Source: a virus
Virus record (IMG/VR): IMGVR_UViG_3300025112_000031
Span: 1-45,352 of that record
Direction: 5' to 3' (one strand)
Length of the DNA stretch: 45,352 nucleotides
The notes beneath the pieces were generated by a model. The model saw nothing but the letters and a program-made list of their open reading frames with translations. It had not been told where the DNA came from and searched no databases. Each line of letters begins with the position of its first letter. Positions within the stretch are counted from its first letter, which is position 1. Shown piece by piece: positions 21,594 through 29,214 of this stretch. A program made the translations under genes and the position numbers.

Positions 21594-22394
21594 ATGCAAA
21601 TCAAACACCGACGCAGCGATATTGTCCTGTATGAATCCGATAAGGACACATTCAAAGAGACGGTAATTGACGCAATTAGGAGCAGAGCGAATCTGCGCGG
21701 AGCGGATCTGTGCGGAGCGGATCTGTACAAAGCGGATCTGTACGGAGCGAATCTGTGCGGAGCGGATCTGTACAAAGCGGATCTGCGCGAAGCGGATCTG
21801 TACAAAGCGGATCTGTACGGAGCGAATCTGTGCGAAGTGAATCTGCGCGGAGCGGATCTGCGCGAAGTGAATCTGCGCGGAGCGAATCTGTGCGAAGCGG
21901 ATCTGTACAAAGCGGATCTGCGCGGAGCGGATCTGCGCGGAGCGAATCTGCGCGGAGCGGATCTGTACGAAGCGGATCTGTACGAAGCGGATCTGCGCGG
22001 GGCGCTTGGTATAAATAAACACCATACCACGCCCCTGTGCCTCCTGCTCTACCAACCCGGCCCCATCCGTGCCTGCAAATTGGTCAAAGCAAACGGGGAA
22101 GGTCCCTACAATGGGGGTCTTGTCTACAAGGTGGGCCAGGCCTACGAGGTGGACAATGCTAGTGACGACGAAAATGAGTCGTGCGGAGCCGGCATTAACC
22201 TGGCCACCATAGACTGGTGTCTCAAAGAATGGAGAGAAGGCTACCGCATCTTGTGGGCCGAACACACCGCCGAAGATATCGCCTGTATACCCATCGGCCC
22301 GGACGGCAAGTACCGGGTCCACCGCTGCACTATCGTAGGCGAAGCCGACCTGGCTGAATTTGGCCTGGTGGAACCCGAGAAAGAGGGGGCCTAG
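21594..22394 (+). CDS. Pentapeptide-repeat protein 2 with a C-terminal DUF7666-like domain
   Basis: 266 residues. N-terminal cap MQIKHRRSDIVLYESDKD parallels pentapeptide protein 1. Residues 32-136 carry 21 A(D/N)Lxx pentapeptides, here with unusual x positions (CG, YK, RE, YE). The remaining ~130 residues (VYKVGQAYEVDNASDDENES, CGAGINLATIDW, ACIPIGPDGKYRVHRCTIV) resemble the DUF7666 domain that often follows phage pentapeptide repeats. The 15-bp DNA unit (GCGGATCTG core) differs from that of protein 1, so the arrays expanded separately. Confidence 0.85.
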   Translation: MQIKHRRSDIVLYESDKDTFKETVIDAIRSRANLRGADLCGADLYKADLYGANLCGADLYKADLREADLYKADLYGANLCEVNLRGADLREVNLRGANLCEADLYKADLRGADLRGANLRGADLYEADLYEADLRGALGINKHHTTPLCLLLYQPGPIRACKLVKANGEGPYNGGLVYKVGQAYEVDNASDDENESCGAGINLATIDWCLKEWREGYRILWAEHTAEDIACIPIGPDGKYRVHRCTIVGEADLAEFGLVEPEKEGA

Positions 22395-22395
22395 T

Positions 22396-22602
22396 ATGAT
22401 CGCCGCCACCCTAATCCGCCCCGGCTGCCATATCCCCCACCCCTGCCCCTCGTGCCAGCAGCCCACGCTCTACGAACGCCGGGGCCGCGCTATCTGCGCC
22501 GGGTACAATTGCGGCTGGACGGGCAACCTGCCCGCCGACGTGGTGGTCGTGGGGCGGGACACCCACCGGGCCTTTGCCCGAGGACAGGACGGTCTATCGT
22601 GA
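22396..22602 (+). CDS. Zinc-ribbon protein
   Basis: 68 residues. CPSCQQPTLYERRGRAIC and YNCGW give a probable zinc ribbon. Its ATG is one base after the previous stop and its stop overlaps the next GTG. Likely nucleic-acid or protein binding. Confidence 0.65.
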   Translation: MIAATLIRPGCHIPHPCPSCQQPTLYERRGRAICAGYNCGWTGNLPADVVVVGRDTHRAFARGQDGLS

Positions 22603-22979
22603 TAGAGGACAACCTTAAAAAGCACGACTTCCCCCAGGTGCCCACTATAGCAGAGAGCGCCAACGAATACCTGGTGGGCACCTGGCGCTTTAAAAAGGCC
22701 AACCCCGTGGGCCGGTGCTTTGCCGCCTTCATCGCCCTGCACGAAGCGGCCACAGGCCTTATTGACGGATTGGACGACGAGCGGCATATCATAGGCCGGA
22801 CGCACTCCACAGTAATTGCCTTGCGGCAGGTGCTCCAGGGCACCGACGCGCCCTCAGCCAAGCCCACTTTAATCAACCTTATATCCGATCCAGGGTTGCA
22901 ACAGTTGGACGTCGGCGAATTGAAACAATTGTTCATTGCCGTCCAGTGGCTACTGGACCACCACACGGAGGAGGAGTAA
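22599..22979 (+). CDS. Early protein, helical
   Basis: 126 residues from GTG in a GTGA overlap. Helical throughout (CFAAFIALHEAATGLIDGLD, LKQLFIAVQWLLDHH). No recognised family. Precedes the SSB-tailed protein and may work with it. Confidence 0.55.
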   Translation: MIEDNLKKHDFPQVPTIAESANEYLVGTWRFKKANPVGRCFAAFIALHEAATGLIDGLDDERHIIGRTHSTVIALRQVLQGTDAPSAKPTLINLISDPGLQQLDVGELKQLFIAVQWLLDHHTEEE

Positions 22980-22980
22980 C

Positions 22981-23889
22981 ATGGCACTCAAAATAGCAGA
23001 CAACGTAACCTATATCATAGAGTTCAAGCGCGATAACGTCACCAAGTCCCTATCCACCCATGAAAGCGGGGGCTTCTATTACAGTTTCGACGTTAAGGCT
23101 TGTGTGAGCGGCCAGGACAACTGGCAGGAGGGCCGCTGGCACGTGCCCTTTTCCATTGTTCGGCAGATCAAGGACCACCCCTTCCCCGGCCGCAACGGCC
23201 GCCTGGAGTTGACCCGCCTGGATTACGAGAGCATCAGCATTACCCAGGCATGGGTCTCTGAATACCAGCAATACGGCTTGACCATGAAGCGGTTTAAGGA
23301 TGGAGAAACTCAGCCGGTAAAAGTGGCGTTCAACGACGACTTGGACCCCAACTTTGACGCGGGAGCACAGGCCACCGAAATGCACGTCAACAGCGCCGAC
23401 ATCCCCCCTGAAATCCTTTCGGCCCCCGACCAGCCTGTGCAGGCCGTCAAACCCACCACAGACGACACAGACGCCCAGTGGGCTCATATGGGGCACATGC
23501 TGGCTTCGGCGTGGACCATGGCAGCGCAGGCGGCCACCAATCTGGAATTGAAGGAAGTGCCCGAAGGGTGGACGGCCACCCTGTTCATAGAAGCGCAGAA
23601 GCGGGGCCTGCCCCCCCTGTCCCACCTGGATCCCACGGTGGACGAGCCTAACTTCAGTGACAGCGCAGAGCAGGACTACACCGAAGAAGAAAAGGCCGAC
23701 ACCTACGACCCCGACCGCGCGGAGCGCCAGTTGGCCCACGATGAAGCGCAAAGAGAATTGCCACTAGGACCGCCCGATCCGCGCGACCAGGGGCCGGTGC
23801 CTATGTCGGAAGGCGAGCGGGCAGCGTATGCCCAGCCGAATCCGAACGAGCCGCCGCCGTTGGACGACTCAGACGACCTCCCTTTTTAG
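22981..23889 (+). CDS. Putative ssDNA-binding/recombination protein with SSB-type tail
   Basis: 302 residues, start MALKIADNVTYIIEFKRD after GGAGGAG. The first ~115 residues look beta-rich. The middle and C-terminus are acidic, Pro-rich and disordered, ending DDSDDLPF, very like the SSB acidic tip (DDDIPF) that recruits replication and repair proteins. No OB fold is proven. With no polymerase in the window, a tip that captures host replication proteins would make sense; this is inference. Confidence 0.55.
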   Translation: MALKIADNVTYIIEFKRDNVTKSLSTHESGGFYYSFDVKACVSGQDNWQEGRWHVPFSIVRQIKDHPFPGRNGRLELTRLDYESISITQAWVSEYQQYGLTMKRFKDGETQPVKVAFNDDLDPNFDAGAQATEMHVNSADIPPEILSAPDQPVQAVKPTTDDTDAQWAHMGHMLASAWTMAAQAATNLELKEVPEGWTATLFIEAQKRGLPPLSHLDPTVDEPNFSDSAEQDYTEEEKADTYDPDRAERQLAHDEAQRELPLGPPDPRDQGPVPMSEGERAAYAQPNPNEPPPLDDSDDLPF

Positions 23890-23900
23890 CCGAGGCCCCC

Positions 23901-23999
23901 ATGAGAGCCTTCACCGTCCCCAGCAACCACCAACCCGGCACGGCCTACACCGTGCGCCTGTATATCGGCCAGGAAACCGAGTTCGGGGCCAACGAGTGA
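23901..23999 (+). pseudogene. Truncated duplicate of the SWIM-protein 5' end
   Basis: 32 residues (MRAFTVPSNHQPGTAYTVRL ...) that match the first 32 residues of the protein at 24862 at 26 positions, then stop where the other continues with Trp (TGA versus TGG). It lacks the zinc motif. The two copies bracket the PAPS-reductase-like gene, so this is probably a remnant of an insertion by recombination, although it could be expressed as a peptide. Confidence 0.75.
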
Positions 24000-24001
24000 G
24001 T

Positions 24002-24865
24002 ATGATCTACGATCTGAACGTATTGAGCTTAGGAGCGGGTACTCAATCGTCCTTTATCTACCTGGCCGCTTTGCACGGTATGTGGGACGCGCCCTTAGAA
24101 GCGGCCATTTTTGCCGACACGGGGTGGGAACCACCGGCCGTTTATGAGTACCTGGATTATTTGGAGGGGTTGGGGGGCGACCAAATCCCCATTTACCGCA
24201 CCCAGTATGGCAATTTGCGTCAAGATATGTGGGATGCGGTAGGTGCGCCGGCCCGATCCATTGGGGGCCTTTCTAATCCACCCCTGTATATCAAGCAGTC
24301 GGTGGAAGAAAGCGAAGCGGCCCGTATACCGCCCTCGTCGGGCGGTATGCTGTGGCGCAATTGCACCCGGGACTACAAGATCAATCCCATACGCAAGCAG
24401 GTGCGCACTCTGCTGGGGTATACGACCCGCCAGAAGGTTAAAAAGAAAGTGCGGCAATGGATCGGTATATCAATTGACGAAGCCACGCGCATGAAAGACA
24501 ATGGGGTGGGCTTTATCGACAATTATTATCCCCTCGTGGAACAGAATCTGTCTCGCACCGATTGCTTGGCCTGGATAGAACGCAGGGGCTACCGCCTACC
24601 CGCCAAATCGGCTTGTGTGGGGTGCCCTTATCACTCCAATGATTTCTGGGCTGACATGAAGCGCACGCGGCCCGACGAATGGGCCGACGCCATCCAATTC
24701 GACGCCCACTTGCGCACCGGCAAATTGCCCGGCACAACCGGAGACGCTTATGTCCACCGGGCCATGCTGCCCTTAGAAGAGGCGGTAGAGCGCACCCACA
24801 ACCCCGATCAAGGGGATTTGTTCAATGGTTTTGAACAAGAGTGCGAAGGGATGTGTGGTGTATGA
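24002..24865 (+). CDS. PAPS-reductase-like PP-loop protein
   Basis: 287 residues. The PP-loop is near the N-terminus (LNVLSLGAGTQSS, residues 5-17), followed by FADTGWEPPAVYEYL, typical of the adenine-nucleotide alpha-hydrolase/PAPS-reductase superfamily. WRNCTRDYKINPIR (C121), ACVGCPYHSNDFW (C205, C208) and a C-terminal ECEGMCGV (C281, C285) could bind a metal or Fe-S cluster. Phage members have unknown roles; DndC-like sulfur transfer to DNA is one option. Inserted between two copies of the SWIM gene start. Confidence 0.8.
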   Translation: MIYDLNVLSLGAGTQSSFIYLAALHGMWDAPLEAAIFADTGWEPPAVYEYLDYLEGLGGDQIPIYRTQYGNLRQDMWDAVGAPARSIGGLSNPPLYIKQSVEESEAARIPPSSGGMLWRNCTRDYKINPIRKQVRTLLGYTTRQKVKKKVRQWIGISIDEATRMKDNGVGFIDNYYPLVEQNLSRTDCLAWIERRGYRLPAKSACVGCPYHSNDFWADMKRTRPDEWADAIQFDAHLRTGKLPGTTGDAYVHRAMLPLEEAVERTHNPDQGDLFNGFEQECEGMCGV

Positions 24866-25122
24866 GAGCCTTCACCGTCCCCAGCAGTCGCCAGCCCGAC
24901 ACGGCCTATACCGTGCGCCTATACACCGGGATTGAGACTGAGTTTGGTCAGAACGAGTGGGAATGCACCTGTCCGCACTACCGCTATCGCCACACGCACT
25001 GCCGCCATATTGACTACGCCCGTTCGGCCTTTGCCGACGGGTGCTCGGGCGGGCCGGGCACGGACCCGTTCCCGCTATCGGCGCCTCACGCCAACGCCGC
25101 CCAATTACGGGGAAAGGGATAA
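24862..25122 (+). CDS. SWIM zinc-finger protein
   Basis: 86 residues, ATGA overlap with the PP-loop gene. ECTCPHYRYRHTHCRHID at 34-51 fits the SWIM pattern CxC...CxH. SWIM domains bind DNA or proteins. The C-terminal 35 residues are low complexity. The intact copy of the duplicated gene. Confidence 0.75.
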   Translation: MRAFTVPSSRQPDTAYTVRLYTGIETEFGQNEWECTCPHYRYRHTHCRHIDYARSAFADGCSGGPGTDPFPLSAPHANAAQLRGKG

Positions 25123-25129
25123 ACGGAGT

Positions 25130-25282
25130 ATGCGATTTCGGGATTACCGGGTGCGCCTGATCTTGTGGATCTCGGCCCACCTACGAGGGGACAATGCAAT
25201 CACCCGGGCCGCTACACAGGGTCCCGGCGTAGCTCGAATCGTTCGAGTGGACGCCTGGATGCGGCCCGGGTGGTTCTACTAA
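25130..25282 (+). CDS. Small early protein
   Basis: 50 residues (MRFRDYRVRLILWISAHLRG ...), basic with an amphipathic N-terminus, after CGGAG. No recognised family. Confidence 0.5.
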   Translation: MRFRDYRVRLILWISAHLRGDNAITRAATQGPGVARIVRVDAWMRPGWFY

Positions 25283-25291
25283 GGACGCCCT

Positions 25292-26026
25292 ATGAGAACC
25301 GTATGCTATCAGAGAGAAATTAGAGAAAAGTTGGAACAAAGCGACCCTCGCTCAATTGTTCCCCTAGATCAATGTCACGTGGACATCATAAGCGATAGAG
25401 CCGCTAAAGAGATTATATATAAATATGAGTGGTTGGGCACCATGGGGCGCACGGTGCATACATGTGGACTTATAGGCCCGACAGGCCAGGTAATAGGAGC
25501 TTTATGCTTTGGTTGGCCCGGTAGTCCTGAAAGTCGAGATATTTGCGGTAAGGATTTTCGAGATCGGGCTATTTGTCTTGAGCGGGGGGCCTGTGCTCAT
25601 TATACCCATCCCCATGCACCCAGTTTTCTGGTTTCTCGTGGGACACGTTTAATCCACCGCCTGCATGGATACGATATTTTCTATGCATACTCAGACGAAG
25701 AGGCGGGTGAAATAGGCACTATTTATCAGGCATGTAATTGGTTGTATATAGGCCAAGGCGTGGGTCGCAGCAAGGGTAGACTTAGAGAAGATTTCAAAAC
25801 CCCAGAGGGGCCTATTGTATCAAGCCGAACACTCAGGCACAGAGGCTTAACAAAAACAGAGGCAATACAAAAAGGGTGGAAAGTAATCCTGCGTCACCCT
25901 AAACACAAATATGTCTATTTTGAAGGCAGTAAGTCTAACAGGCGGACACTGAAGTTAAAACTACGCTACCCTGCTTTGCCATACCCCAACCGACAAGAGC
26001 GCATAGAGCGAGTGGCCGCCCCATGA
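25292..26026 (+). CDS. Mom-like DNA-modification protein
   Basis: 244 residues resembling the phage Mu Mom family, GNAT-fold enzymes that modify adenines and protect phage DNA from restriction. Visible: AAKEIIYKYEWLGTMGRTVH at the N-terminus, GQVIGALCFGWPG, ICLERGACA, then the characteristic YSDEEAGEIGTIYQACNW at 133-150 (Mom proteins have SYADP..GH.GTIYQATNW), and HRGLTKTEAIQKGW. The gene is richer in A/T-ending and AGA/ATA codons than its neighbours, suggesting later acquisition. It overlaps the DUF1064-type nuclease by 4 bp. Confidence 0.75.
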   Translation: MRTVCYQREIREKLEQSDPRSIVPLDQCHVDIISDRAAKEIIYKYEWLGTMGRTVHTCGLIGPTGQVIGALCFGWPGSPESRDICGKDFRDRAICLERGACAHYTHPHAPSFLVSRGTRLIHRLHGYDIFYAYSDEEAGEIGTIYQACNWLYIGQGVGRSKGRLREDFKTPEGPIVSSRTLRHRGLTKTEAIQKGWKVILRHPKHKYVYFEGSKSNRRTLKLKLRYPALPYPNRQERIERVAAP

Positions 26027-26391
26027 ACAAATACAGCGCCCGCCTCACCACCGTCAAAGGGCGGCAATTCCATAGCAAACGGGAAGCGTTGCGCTTTCTG
26101 GAGCTGGACGCTATGCAGCAGGCCGGCGAGATCTCTGATCTGCGTTGCCAGGTGAAGATCCCGCTGGAGGTGGGCGGCACCGTGATCGGCCACTACATAG
26201 CCGACTTTGTATACTGGGACCATACCTCTGAGTTTCCCAGCGCCTTGCTGGTAGCCCCTACGCGACCTACCGTGCACCGCCCGGCACCAGGCGCCACGGT
26301 GGAGGACAGCAAGGGGTACAGGACGGCCTTCTATCGCTGGAAGAAGAAGCACTTTGAGGCACAGTATGGCACAACAATCCTGGAGACCTGA
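26023..26391 (+). CDS. DUF1064-type PD-(D/E)XK nuclease
   Basis: 122 residues. KYSARLTTVKGRQFHSKREA with LELDAMQQAGEISDLRCQVK, then YIADFVYWD and VEDSKGYRT, follow the DUF1064 pattern (catalytic E, D and ExK-like VEDxKG). Members are thought to be resolvase-like or recombination nucleases. There is an insertion (SALLVAPTRPTVHRPAPGAT) before the last motif. Confidence 0.8.
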   Translation: MNKYSARLTTVKGRQFHSKREALRFLELDAMQQAGEISDLRCQVKIPLEVGGTVIGHYIADFVYWDHTSEFPSALLVAPTRPTVHRPAPGATVEDSKGYRTAFYRWKKKHFEAQYGTTILET

Positions 26392-26392
26392 T

Positions 26393-26644
26393 ATGAACAG
26401 CGTCCAGCGCCAACTTGACCAGCAGTACGGGAGTGGCTCTTACAGCACGGTCGTGGCCCAGCAGGGCCGCAAAGACCTGCCCTCCGCCTTTGTGCAGCCG
26501 CAAGCCGACCCGGCCTGCCGGTGCGCTCAGGACGGCACCACGGCCCCCGGCTTTGTGCGCCTGGACAACCGGGTGCGCCTGTGCGGCCGGTGCGCGTTGG
26601 GCCGCTGGCGGGCGTTTGGTATGCAATTGGAGGCAGCCCCATGA
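26393..26644 (+). CDS. Small zinc-binding protein
   Basis: 83 residues, GGAG before the ATG. ACRCAQDG and RLCGRCALGRWRAF form a four-Cys site near the C-terminus. Unknown function. Confidence 0.55.
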   Translation: MNSVQRQLDQQYGSGSYSTVVAQQGRKDLPSAFVQPQADPACRCAQDGTTAPGFVRLDNRVRLCGRCALGRWRAFGMQLEAAP

Positions 26645-26784
26645 AATGCCCCCGCTGGCTCCTGGTCGTCGCCTGGGTCCTGTTGGGGCCGGTGGCCCTG
26701 GTGGCTCTGGTGGTGCTCGTGGGCAGCCTGTGGTGGTCGGCGTGGCGTGGGGAGACAGCGGAGGATATGGAGGAGTTGATCTAA
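26641..26784 (+). CDS. Small membrane protein
   Basis: 47 residues; a strongly hydrophobic segment at about 6-32 (LLVVAWVLLGPVALVALVVL) and an acidic C-terminus. ATGA overlap with the previous gene. Could be a lysis, superinfection-exclusion or inner-membrane accessory peptide. Confidence 0.55.
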   Translation: MKCPRWLLVVAWVLLGPVALVALVVLVGSLWWSAWRGETAEDMEELI

Positions 26785-27083
26785 TGGCTAATCGGACGGA
26801 CCTGGAGACCGACAAGTACTGGAAAAGGGAGAAATCTGGCCGGGGCTTACAAACAAGGAGGAGGAGAAATGAGCGCATGATTATCAAGAACCTTATCCGA
26901 GGGCTAGAGATCATCAGCGAGCACGATCCAAAAGCAGAAGATGTGTGGATTAATGCCACGCTCAGAGAAATAGTGACAGCTTTTCACGAACCGTCCTACG
27001 CAAATATGGACCAGCAGCTACGCGACGAAATGCAGGAAATGGGCTGGTTCAAGGATTTTGAGAGGTGGTGCTTTTATGTCTGA
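26784..27083 (+). CDS. Early protein, unknown function
   Basis: 99 residues; TAATG overlap with the previous stop and GGAG eight bases upstream. An internal ATG at 26877, preceded by GGAGGAGGAG, would give a 68-residue protein (MIIKNLIRGLEIISEHDPKA) that resembles a common short phage family. Either start may be used. Confidence 0.5.
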   Translation: MANRTDLETDKYWKREKSGRGLQTRRRRNERMIIKNLIRGLEIISEHDPKAEDVWINATLREIVTAFHEPSYANMDQQLRDEMQEMGWFKDFERWCFYV

Positions 27084-27423
27084 ATCAAGAGGGGGAAAAA
27101 TGAGAACTGCTGCCATTGAAATAATGGAAAAGGAAGGCATTCGCCAGGGAAAGCGCGTCAGTTGGGCCTTTGACGCGCTGGTAAAAGCCTGTGGAAAAGA
27201 GGACCTATGGCACCTGGATTACAATTCGTTCCTGGGTGGCTGGATCATCTGGGAGCTGGATGGAACGGCGATTTTTGAGGAGGACAACCCGCTTCTTACG
27301 CGCCCCCTAGGAGCACGTATGGAAACAGAACAGTTCATTAACACACTGTGGTTTGCCGCTGAAGCCATAGAAATTGCGACAGCTGTACCCAAACAGGGGG
27401 CCCAGAATGAGCAAACGAAGTAG
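27076..27423 (+). CDS. Early protein, unknown function
   Basis: 115 residues, start MSESRGGKMRTAAIEIM; an internal ATG at 27100 has a better GGGGG-containing site. Helical and acidic, with YNSFLGGWIIWELDG in the middle. A/T-richer than the upstream operon. Overlaps the next gene by 17 bp. Confidence 0.55.
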   Translation: MSESRGGKMRTAAIEIMEKEGIRQGKRVSWAFDALVKACGKEDLWHLDYNSFLGGWIIWELDGTAIFEEDNPLLTRPLGARMETEQFINTLWFAAEAIEIATAVPKQGAQNEQTK

Positions 27424-27634
27424 GCCCTACAATCCCACTATTGTCAGTAGTCTAAAAGACTGCAGAAGAATATGCAATATTACCCAAAGTGCAGCAGCAG
27501 AGGCTATAGGCGTTACACAAGCCACTATATCCCAAGTGGAATCAGGAAAAAGGCCACTTACTAAAAGCCTGAAACGACGAATCCAAGAAGCTTTAAATGT
27601 TCGATTTTCCGTAGATAAGGGGGTGATATTTTGA
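27407..27634 (+). CDS. XRE-family regulator
   Basis: 75 residues. SLKDCRRICNITQSAAAEAI and GVTQATISQVESGKRPLTKS form a Cro/C1 HTH with the usual Q-x3-A...V-x2-S-x3-G pattern. It is the second XRE protein of the window and may shut off early genes. Confidence 0.8.
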   Translation: MSKRSRPYNPTIVSSLKDCRRICNITQSAAAEAIGVTQATISQVESGKRPLTKSLKRRIQEALNVRFSVDKGVIF

Positions 27635-27792
27635 GCAGATCCCGACCTTACAGCAAAGACAATATTCCCACTACCAAGGAAGTACTCGCTTCCTTCATAG
27701 ACCACACCCACTCCGGCTATCCGCGCACCCACCCGGTGGAGCAAGTCAAGCGCGAGGTGGTGAAGGCGATAGAAGGTAAGGGGAAGAAATGA
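27631..27792 (+). CDS. Small early protein
   Basis: 53 residues from TTG overlapping the previous stop, with AAGGGGGTG upstream. Basic, starting (M)SRSRPYSKDNIPTTKEVLA. No recognised family. Confidence 0.5.
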   Translation: MSRSRPYSKDNIPTTKEVLASFIDHTHSGYPRTHPVEQVKREVVKAIEGKGKK

Positions 27793-27923
27793 GCCTACCC
27801 GTCCAGGTAGCCCTGTTCGTCCTGCTGTTCGGCCTGTGGTCTTGGGCCATGCTGTGGATAGGCTACAAATCGCACAGGTGGCTTAGGGAGCGGGACCGCG
27901 CCCGCCGCCGGACGCATTACTGA
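27789..27923 (+). CDS. Small membrane protein with basic tail
   Basis: 44 residues; transmembrane segment at ~4-26 (PVQVALFVLLFGLWSWAMLW) and an Arg-rich C-terminus (RERDRARRR). ATGA overlap with the previous gene. Type and function unknown. Confidence 0.5.
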   Translation: MSLPVQVALFVLLFGLWSWAMLWIGYKSHRWLRERDRARRRTHY

Positions 27924-27936
27924 AAGGAGTGTTTGT

Positions 27937-28212
27937 ATGGCCCAATCGCAAGGGGGCAAGCCCCACCGTAACCGGCCGCGCCGCGAGCAGCGGCCCAACC
28001 CGCAACAGCAGCAGGCGGATCTGCTGGTTGAGATCCGCGACGGCGTGAAGGATCTGCGCGACCTGGTGGGCTACTTCTACCGGCTGTCCCAGGCCCAGAT
28101 TGCCTACCAGCAGCAGCAAATGGACCAGCGGCAGGGGGACCCCACCCCGCCCGACGAAGGACCGGCGGCGCCGGGGCCGCCGCCGTTACCGGACGAGGGG
28201 GATATCGAATAG
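27937..28212 (+). CDS. Last gene of early operon B
   Basis: 91 residues: a basic Pro/Gln N-terminus, a helix at ~29-65 (LLVEIRDGVKDLRDLVGYFY) and a Pro/Gly-rich acidic end. AAAGGAG before the ATG. Its stop codon abuts the stop codon of the terminase ATPase gene on the other strand with no gap and no terminator between them. Confidence 0.6.
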   Translation: MAQSQGGKPHRNRPRREQRPNPQQQQADLLVEIRDGVKDLRDLVGYFYRLSQAQIAYQQQQMDQRQGDPTPPDEGPAAPGPPPLPDEGDIE

Positions 28213-29214
28213 CTACTTGACGTAGTGCGCAAAGTGATTGACCAACCCCTCCTCTTCGCCCCGTTCCATCAGTTCATCGATAACCCGTATGTCCAAGAAG
28301 GGCTCCGAGCCGGTGGACCACATATTGCGCCAGAGCCGGTTGTAGTCGCCTTCCCGCCCCTTCAAGGACGGATCGTTGCGCGCCGCTTCTAAGAACTCGG
28401 GCGTGTGCCAGGGCATCCTGGGTTCGCCATCCCAGTAGACCAGGTAGGATCCCGATTGGAACACGGGCAAGTCTTCCAGGCCCGGTACCCGCTGGCCTCG
28501 GGGTTCGTCGTCGACCTGGGGGTCCGGGTCCACCACCGCTTCGTAGATATTGTACAGTAGTTCGGACTCGCCGTAGAAGCCGGCGTAGGTCACCACAAAG
28601 CGCATGGACACCGGCAGGGTGGGTATGGGCTGCATCTCGTTCCACAGGCGCGTACTGGACTCGTGGCGGAAGGCCCACAGCTCGTCCCACACGGTCAGGG
28701 CCGGCATCCCCCCGGCTTCCCCCGCATAATCCTGGGGGATAAACTGCAGCACGTGGGGTTCCATGTTCACTTGGCCATTGGGAATAAAGCGAATGGTGCG
28801 GTCTTTAATCAGGCGTTTGTGGTGGTCAGGGTGGATAATCTTGGCATACTTGCCTGGGGTCTTGCGCTCAATGCGCTGCAGGGTTTCCGTCACGCGCTCG
28901 AACATGCGGGACTTGGCCTGCTCCTCGTCGTTGGCGATGGAGTAGATTTCGCCCCCGTAGTGACGGGCAAAGGCGTAGGCCACAGCGGCGGCTATTTCCG
29001 TCTTCCCACTTTTCTTAATGCAGGACCACACCACTGTGCTGTAGGGCAGGCGGTCGTCTTCGTCGGGGGTGAAGATATGCTCCAGGATGCGCTGCTGGTG
29101 GTCGAACAGGTAGAGGGGGGATAACTCAGGCCGGGGTGGGTCGGCGTACGGCTGGGCTTCCTTGAGAATGAACTCTTCCTGGATGCAGCGGACCAGGGGC
29201 ACTTCACTTAACAT
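28213..29214 (-). CDS. Terminase large subunit, ATPase domain only
   Basis: 333 residues, matching only the N-terminal motor domain of TerL, which drives DNA into the prohead. Visible: adenine-binding Q motif region (LYLFDHQQRIL), Walker A CIKKSGKTEIAA (G70-K71-T72), Walker B ALTVWDELWAF (D177-E178) and coupling motif VVTYAG at 208-212. It stops after NHFAHYVK, the point where the linker to the nuclease would begin. The nuclease domain is a separate gene at 8900-9463. Together they would make 520 residues, a normal TerL length. It is the last gene of the late operon. Confidence 0.88.
   Translation of the reverse strand: MLSEVPLVRCIQEEFILKEAQPYADPPRPELSPLYLFDHQQRILEHIFTPDEDDRLPYSTVVWSCIKKSGKTEIAAAVAYAFARHYGGEIYSIANDEEQAKSRMFERVTETLQRIERKTPGKYAKIIHPDHHKRLIKDRTIRFIPNGQVNMEPHVLQFIPQDYAGEAGGMPALTVWDELWAFRHESSTRLWNEMQPIPTLPVSMRFVVTYAGFYGESELLYNIYEAVVDPDPQVDDEPRGQRVPGLEDLPVFQSGSYLVYWDGEPRMPWHTPEFLEAARNDPSLKGREGDYNRLWRNMWSTGSEPFLDIRVIDELMERGEEEGLVNHFAHYVK

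Noticed and set aside
21503-22466. Minus-strand ORFs of 175 and 300 codons opposite pentapeptide gene 2
   Set aside because: Same repeat-shadow effect (RSAQIRS-type repeats); no start signals.
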